From: Bos javanicus
Lineage: Eukaryota; Chordata; Mammalia; Artiodactyla; Bovidae
NCBI RefSeq assembly: GCF_032452875.1
Contig: NC_083885.1
Location: 62,318,425 to 62,382,424 of the forward strand
Direction of reading: 5' to 3'
Length of the DNA: 64,000 nucleotides
Both the position numbers and the translations under genes were made by a program. Positions 1-10,900 of this stretch are shown in pieces; within the stretch, counting starts at the first letter, position 1; the number at the start of each line of letters is the position of its first letter. Below the pieces are notes generated by a model that worked only from the letters and a program-made list of their open reading frames with translations, made no database searches and was not told where the DNA came from.

Positions 1-34
1 TGGTTAGAATGCGTGATTCACTGGGACAGGAATT

Positions 35-190
35 GTTTTTATCTCTTTATTGAGATACAGTTCCTAGACCCTACAATGCGTCCATTTAAAGTGTACAACT
101 CAGGGGATTTGGTGTCATCACAGACTTATGTGACCATCACCACAATCAATTTCAGAACACTTCCATCACCCCAAAAAGAAACACTGTAGA
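35..190 (-). mobile_element. Old L1 3' fragment
   Basis: tttattgagatacagttcct with later accatcaccacaatcaattt and catcaccccaaaaagaaac, typical of mammalian L1M ends. Confidence 0.5.
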
Positions 191-429
191 AGAAGACAAA
201 ATAATAATAATTAAAAAATAAAACAGAAAGAAAAAGAATAAAAGAAACACGATAGCCCTTAGGCATCCTCCTCATTGACCCATCTCCTGGGCAACCATTT
301 CGTCCCCTCTCCATCTCTGATATTTGCCTCTGATGGTGGGGGTTGCACACTCTGCTCTGATGTGTCCCCAAAACCTGCAGTCCTGCTGGCTACATCCAGC
401 AGGCAGGTGCTCCGCAGTTGAATGTAACT

Positions 430-633
430 TGGTAAAGCAACCACCTGCCAATGCAGGAGACACAAGAGATGTGGGTGGCTTTGATCCCTGGGTCAGGAAG
501 ATCCCCTGGAGGAGGGCATGACTACACACTCCAGTGTTCTTGCCCAGAGAATTCCATGGACAGAGGAGCCTGGCGGGCTACAGTCCATGGGATCGCAAAG
601 AGGTGGACATGAGTGAAGTGACTTAGCACACAC
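430..633 (+). mobile_element. Bov-tA SINE
   Basis: tRNA-derived head (taaagcaaccacctgccaat) then BovA body ending at gtgacttagcacac. Confidence 0.88.
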
Positions 634-1014
634 GCACTCGATCTGTTTTTGAGTTCCAGTCACGACTGCTCTGTCTCAGAGCCCTGTCTCTCCCTCACCC
701 ACTGTCCAGCAGGACCTTTTAGAGTCACCTCCGTTAGAGCAGGAAATACACTGCTTCACATTTGCCTGTGTCCTTGTCCAGGGCACCCTCCGGACTCCTC
801 GGGCCAGGGATGGAATCTACCTGGTCCTCTTGGCTCATTAGGCCCCGGGGATGTGGGTGTTGCCTTTGAATGGAAACCAGAGCAGTCAGCACCCTCGACA
901 CACACGTGTCCCCAGCCTGCGGCCCAGCAGAGAGGCCCCGGGGGTGAGGCACGGAGCCCACCTGTCCCTGAGTGAGTCCTGACTTCGCAGCTGACCCCCA
1001 GCGGGACGCCGGGC

Positions 1015-1175
1015 AGGAGATTTAATCTCTGCGAGTCTCCCTTTCCTCAACTATAAAACGGAGCTAATAATAGGACCTACCTCTTCCCCATGGCTGCGAG
1101 GATTAGCACAGGGGGGTAATACACAGAGCTCCGTAAATACTGGCTATAATTATCGCTAAGCATGCGGGATTTATG
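1015..1175 (-). mobile_element. MIR relic
   Basis: Pattern ctttcctcaactataaaacg, then gcgaggattagc, as in the 3' half of MIR. Confidence 0.5.
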
Positions 1176-1802
1176 AAGCCGTGACACACGCCCTTTGCTG
1201 GTCCATCCAGCGGCTGCCTCGCCCCGCACACGTTTCCGGAGGAGAGGGAGCGAGATGCAGAGCGCCTCCGGGGACTGTGAGTCCTTCCCCGTGACTGGGG
1301 TGTTGGGTGAAGCTGGGTGGGGCGGCAGATAAGACGGGGCCAGTGCCAGCCCCGAGAGGGCTCTGAGGCCAGCCTGGGGACCGTGGTCTCTTTCCCCGAG
1401 GGCAACAAGGAGCCAGCGGGTCGTCCTGAGAGGCTGAGGGACAAAGGTTATCTCTGAGCGTTAGGAGGATGGCTTTGGGGGTGACAAGGGGCGGGGGGAG
1501 ACTGGAGGCCTGCAGGAGGTGGAAGCAGCAGGGTGGCCCACATGGGAGACGAAGCGGCCACGACCTTGGCCTTCAGCCCAGTTCGCGTGGAGACTGCCAC
1601 GATTCTGAGCCCACCGCCTCTAGACTTCTAGAGAGATCTGGGAGGGTCTGCAGAACCGCTTTCGTCTGCCAGCCATGTGCTTCCATTTTTACAGACGCAA
1701 AAGAGACAAGCGGAACGTAATTGTGAAATGGTTTCGTTCACCCCATACGGTGTATTTTTTCTCCTTACTCACGGTAGTGATGCTTTATAGCCCGGCATGA
1801 AG

Positions 1803-2022
1803 AAATGAAAGTGTTAGTCGCCCAGGTCGTGTCTGATTCTTTGCGACCCCATGGACTGTAGCTCCGCCCAGGCTCCTCTGTCCATGGGGATTTCCCCAGG
1901 CAAGAATTCTGGAGTGGGTTTCCATTCCCTTCCCCTGGGGGGATCTTCCCCACACAAGGATCGAACCCAGTTCTCTGGCATTGCAGGCAGATTCTTTACC
2001 ACTGGGTCACCAGGGAAGCCCC
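1803..2022 (-). mobile_element. Bov-tA SINE
   Basis: Reverse complement; ends in accagggaagcccc, the tRNA-derived head. Confidence 0.88.
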
Positions 2023-2829
2023 CTATAGCGGCATAGTGAACCCTGGATAACTGATCCTGAACTAGTGCAGGGTGGGAGGGGAAATACAGGGTTAGGCTCC
2101 TGATAGACTTTGATCACGCTCTGTTGTTGCTATTAATTGAGTTATACATAATCTTGTTTTATGTGTGTTTCCACTTAAAGGCACCTTGTCTAATGCACAC
2201 TGTTGACTCACTGACATTGAACTCAGAGCCAACAGTGCTCTCACTCACGCCCAGAGGAAGCTTATCTATCGTTTCCTCCATAAGGCATGTCCCAGCTCTC
2301 TTAGGCTTTTGAGACAGCATTGGGCTTTATGTTTGGGCCTGAGTAGCGGGTGTTTGAAGCAGTAAAATCACCAACAAAAAACCCAATACTGCGAAAAAAG
2401 AAAAAAAAGATGGTCCTTTACTGCGATGCAAGCTTGTTCCCCCTCAGCTGGGAACACGTGTCAGAGAGGAGAGGTGTTGGCCGCTCTGCGCATGCGCCGG
2501 GGGCCACAGCGGCATCTCAGTGGATAGGCGAACTGGCAGATACAGGAATCCGCCCAACGATGAGCTCGACTGTATATCCAAACCATTATCATGTCATCAT
2601 GTAATTAATAGAAATGTCACCCACAGATAGCTTACATGCTCTTTTTCGTGCTAAGTCTTTGAAAGCCGGGGTCTGTTTTGTATTCACAGCGCATCTCAAT
2701 TTGGCCTGGCCACGTTTCAAGTGCCCAAGAGCTCCACACGGCTGGTGGCTGGTGTATCAGTGCAAGTCCCTGCAGCTTTCTTCAGACTCTCCAAGGGCCC
2801 CGTGAACTCAAAAATAAAAATTGGAAAAG

Positions 2830-3400
2830 CAACATCAGATACGGCCATCTTGGAGAGAGCTGTGTGGAAATACCTAAGAATTTAGCTGCGCGTTCTTCTT
2901 TCCACCCAGAAATTCCACTTTGAGGCCAGTGCACCATGAAGTGTACTACTTCACACCAGACAACCCATATAAGAATGTCCTTTGCACCCCTGCCTGTAAG
3001 AGCACCATAGGAGAGAAAAAGAAAATGTCTGTGCTCAGAAGAATGCATCTGTAAAGCACAGCATGTCCACGCACTAGACTCTTCAACACCTTTGCAAAGA
3101 AAGGAACCTGAGGTCCCTCTAACAACACGGAAGAAACGCAGAAACAGGGTTGAGCGGGTGAGGACAAAAGCAGCCTACCAAAGGTCAGGGACCTGATACT
3201 ATTTATACAACATTAAAAAACATGCAAGGCAATCCTCTAGGGCAGTCAGGGATTCATACATATGTAGCAAAAGTATCTTCTTTTTTAACATGAAGAATAA
3301 CAAACGTCTCCTGAGGGACGGTGGTTACTTCTGGGACGGAAGGGGAGGATTTGGAGAAAGGTAAGTACACAGAGGATTCCAATTATGTTTGAAAAGTTGT
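2830..3400 (+). mobile_element. Possible ancient L1M fragment
   Basis: Diverged stretch with cagaaattccactttgagg and gtggttacttctgggacgga blocks. Weak match only. Confidence 0.3.
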
Positions 3401-3734
3401 ATTTCTTCAGCTGCACGCTTGTGGGCAGGGAGGCACTAGTTATGCTTATTCGGGATATTTTGGGCGTGTGTGCCTGAGACATTCTTTTGCACAAGGAACC
3501 ACAGCAAAGTTTTGTGCTGCTACATGACCTGGTCAGACAGACAGTGAGGGGGCATGTGTGGCTTTGAAAAATACTAGAACTAGGATCACAGGTCGATGGT
3601 GAGGGTTCTGTGAAACTCCCGGATGGGGGATAAAGCCCCCAGAACCGTATCTGGCCTGTTGTAACTGTCATCAGTGTGTCTGTTTGCCGGAAATCATATG
3701 GATAAGCAATTGCTCTATTCTAGGTCCTACGTCT

Positions 3735-4016
3735 CAGAGAAGGCAATGGCACCCCACTCCAGTACTCTTGCCTGGAAAATCCCATGGATGGAGGAGCCTG
3801 GTAGGCTGCAGTCCATGGGGTTGCTAGGAGTCGGACACGACTGAGCGACTTCACTTTCACTTTCCACTTTCATGCATTGGAGAAGGAAATGGCAACCCAC
3901 TCCAGTGTTCTTGCCTGGAGAATCCCAGGGACAGGGGGGCCTGGTGGGCTGCCGTCTATGGGGTCGCACAGAGTCGGACATGACTGAAGTGACTTAGCAG
4001 CAGCAGCAGTAGCAGC
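3735..4016 (+). mobile_element. BOVA2 SINE with target-site duplication
   Basis: Two BovA monomers and an agcagcagcag tail, flanked by aggtcctacgtct at 3722-3734 and 4017-4029. Confidence 0.92.
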
Positions 4017-4077
4017 AGGTCCTACGTCTAGTGTCTTCGTCCATTATTTTATTTAACAGTGTTTATTCAGTGTATGT

Positions 4078-4340
4078 GCTGAAACTGAAGCTCCAGTATT
4101 TTGGTCACCTGATGTGAAGAGCCAACTTATTGGAAAAGACCCCGATGCTGGGAAAGATTGAAGGTGGGAGGAGAAGGGGCCGACAGAGGATGAGATGGTT
4201 GGATGGCATCACCGACTCGATGGACATGAGTTTGAGCAAGCTCCAGGAGATGGTGAAGGACAGGGAAGCGTGCTGCAGTCCACGGAGTCACAAAGAGTCA
4301 GGCGTGACTAAGTGACTGAACAACAACAACAACAAAAATC
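4078..4340 (+). mobile_element. BovB 3' fragment with target-site duplication
   Basis: C-terminal BovB text (LDGITDSMDMSLSKL) and the caacaacaac tail. Flanked by cagtgtatgt at 4068-4077 and 4341-4350. Confidence 0.88.
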
Positions 4341-4529
4341 CAGTGTATGTAGAAATAAAGCCACCCACCCCGTGGGTGTGACTGAGACAGACGTGAGTGC
4401 CATGAACACAGGAGGGCAGGCGGGGAGCCCAATCCTCATGATGCACCATGATAACCGCCAACAGTTAAGGTTTCCCAATTAAAATCTTACTCTTTACAGA
4501 TGAAACACACTGATTTAATGGTAGGGCTT

Positions 4530-4757
4530 TTCTTTCTTTTTATCTCTTTTTTTTTTTCTTTTGGCCCAAGGATGGTGGGGAGTTGCAGGGTTGGGGGGTG
4601 GGCAGGTAAGCTATCAACTGCTCAACCTTTGAGGTACAATTTTTTTTTGTTTGTGGCTTGTGGGATCTTAGTTCCCCAACCAGGGATCGAACCTGGACCC
4701 TTGGTGGTGAAAGCGCAGAGTCCTAACCACCACGGGACTGCCAAGGAATTCCCTTTT
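4530..4757 (-). mobile_element. CHR-type SINE
   Basis: Reverse copy: ttccccaaccagggatcgaa to gggactgccaaggaattccc. Confidence 0.75.
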
Positions 4758-4804
4758 CCTTTCTTTCTTTTTTATTTTGAAGTGTAAGTTAATTATTTAT
4801 GTCT

Positions 4805-4915
4805 TTGCTATGTTAAGTGGCTTCAGTTGTGTCCGACTCTTTGCAACCCCATGGACTGTAGCCCGCCAGGCTCCTCTGTCCGTGGAATTCTCCAGGCAAG
4901 AATACTGGAGTTTTT
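4805..4915 (-). mobile_element. BovA monomer fragment
   Basis: Reverse BovA from ttgtgtccgactctttgcaa to ggcaagaatactggag. Confidence 0.8.
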
Positions 4916-5009
4916 ATGTAATCTTTATTTGGAAAAAGATATCAAGTATATAAATAACATATAAATAAATGCTGGATATAATGTATATGATAGTACACAC
5001 TGCATGTGT

Positions 5010-5135
5010 GTGTTAAGTTGCTCAGTCGTGTCTGACTGTCTGTGACCCCAGACTGTAGCGCACCAGGCTCCTCTGTCCACAGGGACTCTCCAGGCAAGAA
5101 TACTGGGGTGGGTTGCCGTTCCCTTCTCCAGACAT
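5010..5135 (-). mobile_element. BovA monomer fragment
   Basis: Reverse BovA (gttgctcagtcgtgtctgac to gttcccttctccag). Confidence 0.8.
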
Positions 5136-5833
5136 GGTGTATATAATATCAGATCACGTATATTGCATTTATTATTGTGTTAGATACAATCAACATACAC
5201 CATAAATGTATGCTACAAATGTTAGATGTTTCTTTAACAGTACACTCTGAGTAGGACCAGCAATCGCTCCCGTTTCTTAAGGAGGAAACGGAGGCAGGGA
5301 GGCAGCTGGACACTTGGCCGGGGGTCAGAGGCAGGAGGAGGTCACCAGCAGAGCGCCTGGGCTGGAGAGCAGAGGCCACGGGAAGGGGAGGGGAGGCCCA
5401 GAGCCCAGCTTTACCCAGGGGTGTGTGCACCCAGGGGCCAGGGCCGGAGCACCCCCTCCCCCGGCACACCTGCCTCTCCAGGTCACTCCGGGTGACCCCA
5501 TGGGACAGTGTTACTAAATGGGGAGGTGCAAAGCTCTGCGGATCATCGGTGAGCCTCTGGTGGAGGGGGGGCAGGTACTGGGGAGGGCGGAGGCCTGCAG
5601 CGGCCCCTCTGACCCTCACCCCAAGGGCCCAGGTGGCCAGCTCTGCAGCTTGATCTCTCAGCTCCCGCCCAGCAGCTGGCCTGCAGGCACCCGCTCTCCC
5701 ACAGCCCTCCCCACACACTCACAGCCGCCCCAGGCCCCCAGGGCAGGGGCTCAGCTCCAGCCTGCATGGTTGGGGGGTGGGGCAGAAGATAGCCTGGAGT
5801 CTCCAGAAACTCGGGGACCCTAGCGCTGCCTGT

Positions 5834-5847
5834 CGCCACCTGCTGGC
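5834..5847 (-). promoter_or_regulatory. CTCF-like motif
   Basis: CGCCACCTGCTGGC matches the reverse CTCF core consensus at every position. It is the best of four such sites in the window. Confidence 0.45.
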
Positions 5848-6041
5848 CCCTGCCTCAGTTTCCCCATCTGTAAATTGGAAGCCATCATTTTATTCAGCAA
5901 AGACTTGTAAGGAGGACTTCCGTAAGTCTTGAACAGAAAGCAAAAAAAGAGCCAGGGAGGGCCTGACACCAGATCAGCACTGAATGAAAAGTCTCCAATG
6001 CATTATTTAATTTTAGTTTTTGAATCAGTAATACGCTGTGT

Positions 6042-6172
6042 TGCTGTTGTTCAGTGGCTCAGTCGTGTCCGACTCTTTGCGGCCCCCTGGACTGTAGCAC
6101 ACCAGGCTTCCCTGTGAGTCACTGTCTCCCAGAGTTTGCCCAAACTCATGTCCGTTGAGTCAGTGATGCTCT
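6042..6172 (-). mobile_element. BovB 3' fragment
   Basis: Reverse complement of the BovB tail (ttgttcagtggctcagtcgtg, then ccagagtttgcccaaactca). Confidence 0.75.
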
Positions 6173-6174
6173 GA

Positions 6175-7920
6175 GGGAAACCGAAATACTAGGAAAGGCA
6201 GAGTGTTGCAGTTTCCCCAAGGCTGTGTCCACACTGACTACCGACCCCATAAAGCAGCCACAGGAGGCGTGTTTGGGGAAACTGGGGGCCGCGGAAGGCA
6301 GACTGGGTGTCAGTTCATTGTAAAGAATTACCGTTTGTGATTGAAAAAAGTTTTGCCATTGAGCTGGAAATTTTCCTTTCTTTGATGGGAGACGGAAACC
6401 TGAGGCACAGTTTGTGATGTCTGAAGCCTACTGAATCGCTTTTAGCTTTTTATGAGGGAAAATTTCCAGCAGAACCAAAACTAAAGAGTAAAGGCACATT
6501 CTTGTTCTCAGCAACACATGGGCAGCTGTGTCCCGATCCCAGCCCTCACTGGAGTCCTGATTTTCCAACACAGGAGTATTTGAAATCAAACACCAGACGG
6601 TGCCTTATTTTGCCCTAGAAGATTTCCGTGGGCTGCAATTTACTTTCAAACACACCATTGCCCCAACAGAAAAGAGAGAGAGCCAGTAGGGCCAAAAAAA
6701 AAGGGAACATGCATGAAATCTGGTCAGTGGACCGCCGGGTGCGGCCTTTCCTTACTCTGATCTATGCTCACAACTTTCCACAAACCCCGGAAAGTCAAAG
6801 ACCAAAGGCGGCTCCGTCTGCCGCCAGCTCCCCTAACCCTGAGCCCTGCGCAGGCTCCCAGAGTGGACACGCGAGCTGGCTTCCGGGGACCCTTCCAAAA
6901 GCCGCGTCTTTTATTAATAGCAGGTTGTAGTAGGAGTGGAAAGCAACCAGGCTGAGTCACACAGGCCTGGCCCAGCCAGCCCATACCTCCTCCCCTCTGA
7001 CCTGCTCGCAGCTCAGAACCTCAGTTTCCCACTCTGGAAACTGGGGCTAAGTCCCCGCCATTCTGGGGGTGCCGAGGAGGACCCAGTGTAAAGGCCCAAG
7101 CCGGGAGCTGGGCGCAGAGCCTTGCTGTGTCCAGGAGGGAAGCCTGCCCCCCACCAGGGGCTCCATCAGGGGCTGAGAGCTCCTGGGCCTGAGCAAGGAG
7201 GGGCCGGGGGCCTAAGTCCAGGGCTGAGGGCGACCATGGGGGCTCTTCCATGAAGGGGCTCTGGGAGTGGGCTCCCGGCCTCTGGAGGCCACGCGGGAGG
7301 CTAGATGCACATGGCCCAGGGCCCGTGTCCCAGGTAAAGGGCACAAAGCACCCGTCTCCCCTTTGCCTGCTGCCCTCCGGCCCAGCCCTTGGGGTTCAGG
7401 CTATGTTTTGTCCCCTCTGTCCTGGGAGCAGAGCCCAGAGTCCAGGCTGGTCTAAGTTTGGACGGGGGAGGAAGGGGGGCCGCGGGCGGGGAGGTGTGGG
7501 GGGACGGGATGTCTCTGAGCTGTCCCGGCCGGAAAAAGGGAGGGACAAAGGCAGAGACAAAGACGGCAGGGAGACAGACGGGAGGGCGCCCAGGGCAGGG
7601 GACAGACGGGGCCTCCCAAGACGGACGGACAGGCAGCCACAGTGGGGAGAGCCTGGGGACAAGAGTGGGGGGCTAGGGACCAACAGACGGGCAGGGAGAC
7701 CCCAAGACCTCGGGCGCTCAGACTCGGGCTGGACCGAGCCAGGGAGGTGCAAGGAGAGGGGGCGGCTGCGCAGGGCAGGCTGCCAGCCCAGACGCAGTGG
7801 GGACACGGAAGTGGGCCTCGCAGACCAACCCCCCAGCCGTGGCTCCGCTCAGGGCTGCAGCGGGGCTTGGTGGGCGGGTGGCTTTTCGGGGAGCCGAGAC
7901 CAGGCGTGCTGGCCTGACCC
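6175..7920. other. Intergenic / SBK3 upstream region, no gene seen
   Basis: GC-rising sequence without recognisable repeats or convincing coding. SBK3 5' UTR and promoter probably lie in the last kilobase, but no TATA box or start could be assigned. Confidence 0.4.
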
Positions 7921-7924
7921 TGAG

Positions 7925-10900
7925 ATGGAGCTCAGGGACCCCAAGAAGCAGGAAGATGGGGACCCGGAGGTGAGAGGCAGGAGATAACGGAGAGAGGAGG
8001 AATGGGCCGGGCTGAGGGGCAGACATGGAGAGACACACAGAGACAACAGGAGAGCAGGGAGACAGAGACATCCAAGACCCAGGGAACCCGAGGAGACGTA
8101 GCAAGACTGGGGCCCCGGGAGACACGTCCCCAGATAGAGGGGCAGGACACAGGAAGAGAGGAGGATGGAGAGAGAGGCGGGCGGGGCAGGGGGCACGGGC
8201 TGGGGAGGAGGCGGCCCCAAGTGGGGCTGGGGGCTTCTGGGGGGAGCCCCAGATGACCGTGGGCAGGGCCACTGAGACAATCACCCGTGACCCAGCCAAG
8301 GCCCGAAAACAGGTGGCCTGAGGCGGGGTGAGTCACTGTGACTCACCCTCCTCGCTGGGGACAGTGACCCTGGGCCCCCGGGCCCCCCGGCTCGGCCCGA
8401 TGCCCTGACTGACCCCCCACCCCCCGTCCCGTCCCTCTCCTGCAGGAGGACACAGCCACGGCCCTGCAGAGGCTCGTGGACCTGACAGCCTCCAGGGTGA
8501 CCCCCGTGCGGAGTCTGCGAGCCCACTACCGCCTCATCCGGAGGCTCGGCTCCGGCTCCTACGGCCACGTGCTGCTTGCCCGGCCTCGCCAAGGGGGTGA
8601 GTGTGGCCACCGAAGGGCAGACCCCAGGATGGCCCCCTCTTAGGGAACTCATGCCCACCGTGACAGGGAGCATCCCTTCGGGGAGCTGACCAGGACTCCT
8701 CCCGATGGGGCCCTCAGAACGTCAAGAGCTCTGTGATCGCCCAAGGAACCAGAGCTCTCGCCCAGAGAGTGGGAGAGGCTTGCCTGAGGTTACACAGTGA
8801 GGCAGGATCACGACTAGGATTGCTAGTCCAGTTGCCACGTCCTTCAGTTCACGCGAGAGGAAACGGAGGTCCAGAGAGGGTCAGGCAGTGGTGCAGGGTC
8901 ACACAGCAATCTGAGACAGAGCAGAGAGAGTCCCCAGGGAAGGGGGCCTCCAACCAACCCCCCACAGATGGAGACAGGAGAGGCACGCAGAGGTCAAGCA
9001 CCGTGCCCCGCCCCAGGTTGGATGCTCAGGGCACCCTGACTTGCCCTCTGCCCCCGCCCCCTGGCAGGTCGGGCCGTGGCTCTGAAGCTCCTCCCTCGGG
9101 CCTCAGTCTTCAGAACCACCTTCCTGAGAGAGTTCTGTGTGGGCCGCTGTGTGTCGTCACATCCAGGCCTGCTCCAGACGCTGGCGGGACCGCTGGAGAC
9201 CCCGCGACACTTCGCCTTCGCCCAGGAGTACGCACCCTGTGGGGACCTCAGCGGGATGCTGCAGGAACGGGTGAGGCGGGCAGGCGGGGGGCTTGTCCAG
9301 GTCTGATGTCGGCCCTCCCCTGGGCCTGTCCCCCACCCTGACTCCCAGAGGGAGCTCCCCACTAAGCCCCCAAGGGCGTTGCTCAGGCAGCCGTGGACTG
9401 TAGCCTGCCAGGCTCCTTGTTCTTGCCTGCGGGGTTTTCCAGGCAAGAACACAGAAGTGAGTGGCCATGCCCTCCTCCAGGCAACCTCCTTCTTTCTCTT
9501 TCTCAGCGCAGTTCCATGACTAACCCCAGCCCTAATCCATCCAACCATCTGAACACAAGCTAGCCTGGACGACAGGTTGGGATTGAGGTAGAGGACAGAT
9601 CAGGTCTGATGAGAGGGTGGGCACAGAGGGAGAGATGGGATTTTAATGGCAGTGGGACTGGGAAAGAGTGAGGGTGGAGTTGGATGAGCTGAGCTTCGAG
9701 TTGATGACAGGCCAACTGTGAGTGTGGAGAAGACCATGTGTGCAGCTGCAGAGATGGCTGAGGATGTGTCTGTGTATACAGGGAGTTGGAGAGGGACTGT
9801 AATGGAGTTCTCTCTAGAAAGACCAGGTCTGGACTGAATCCATGACCTTCTAGGGGTACTTGAATGTGAGGTTAAGGTGGGGTCATCTTTAGGGATAGCT
9901 TCCCCGGTGGCTCAGAGAGTAAACATCTGCCTGCAATGCAGGAGACCTGGGTTCGATCCCTGGGTCAGGAAGATCCCCTGGAGAAGGGAATGGCAACCCA
10001 CTCCAGTATTGTTAACCTGGAGAATCTCATGGACAGAGGAGACTGGTGGGCTACATTCCATGGGATCACAAAGAGTAGGATGTGACTAACTGACTTTCAC
10101 TTTCATCTTTAGGAATAAACTTTGGATTTCAGATAAGTTTGGGGATAAAGAGGAGGAAAAAAGGAAGCAAGGGAGATAAGGAGGGAAATAGTGGGATGAT
10201 GGAAGAAAGGCTGGAGGGACAGATGGCTGGGTGGCTGGGTGGGTGGATGGGTAGATGGGTGGGTGGATGGGTGGATGGGTAGATGGCTGGTTGGATGGGT
10301 GGATGGGTGGATGGATGGATAGGTGGGTGGATGGGTGGATAGATGAGTGGATGGGTGGATGGATGAATGGATGGGTGGATGAGTGGATGGATGGGTGGGT
10401 GGATGGATGGGTAGGTGGATGAGTGGATGGATGGATGGGTGGATGGATGGGTGGATGGGTGGATGGGTGGCTAGATGGATGGATGGGTGGATGGATGATG
10501 GATGGATGGGTGGCTAGATGGATGGATGGGTGGATGGATGATGGATGGATGGGTGGATGAGTGGATGGATGGATGGGTGGATGAGTGGATGGATGGATGA
10601 GTGGCTAGATGGATGGGTGGATGAGTGGATGGATGGATGGGTGGCTAGATGGATGGTTGGGTGGATGAGTGGATGGGTGGGTGGGTGGTTAGGTGGATGG
10701 ATGGGTGGATGAGTGGATGGATGGATGGATGGCTAGATGAATGGATGGGTGGATGAGTGGATGGGTGGGTGGGTGGCTAGATGGATGGATGGATGGGTGC
10801 GTGGGTGGCTAGATGGATGGATGGGTGGATGAGTGGATGGATGGATGGATGGCTAGATGGATAGATGGGTGGATGACTGGATGGATGAATGGATGGATGG

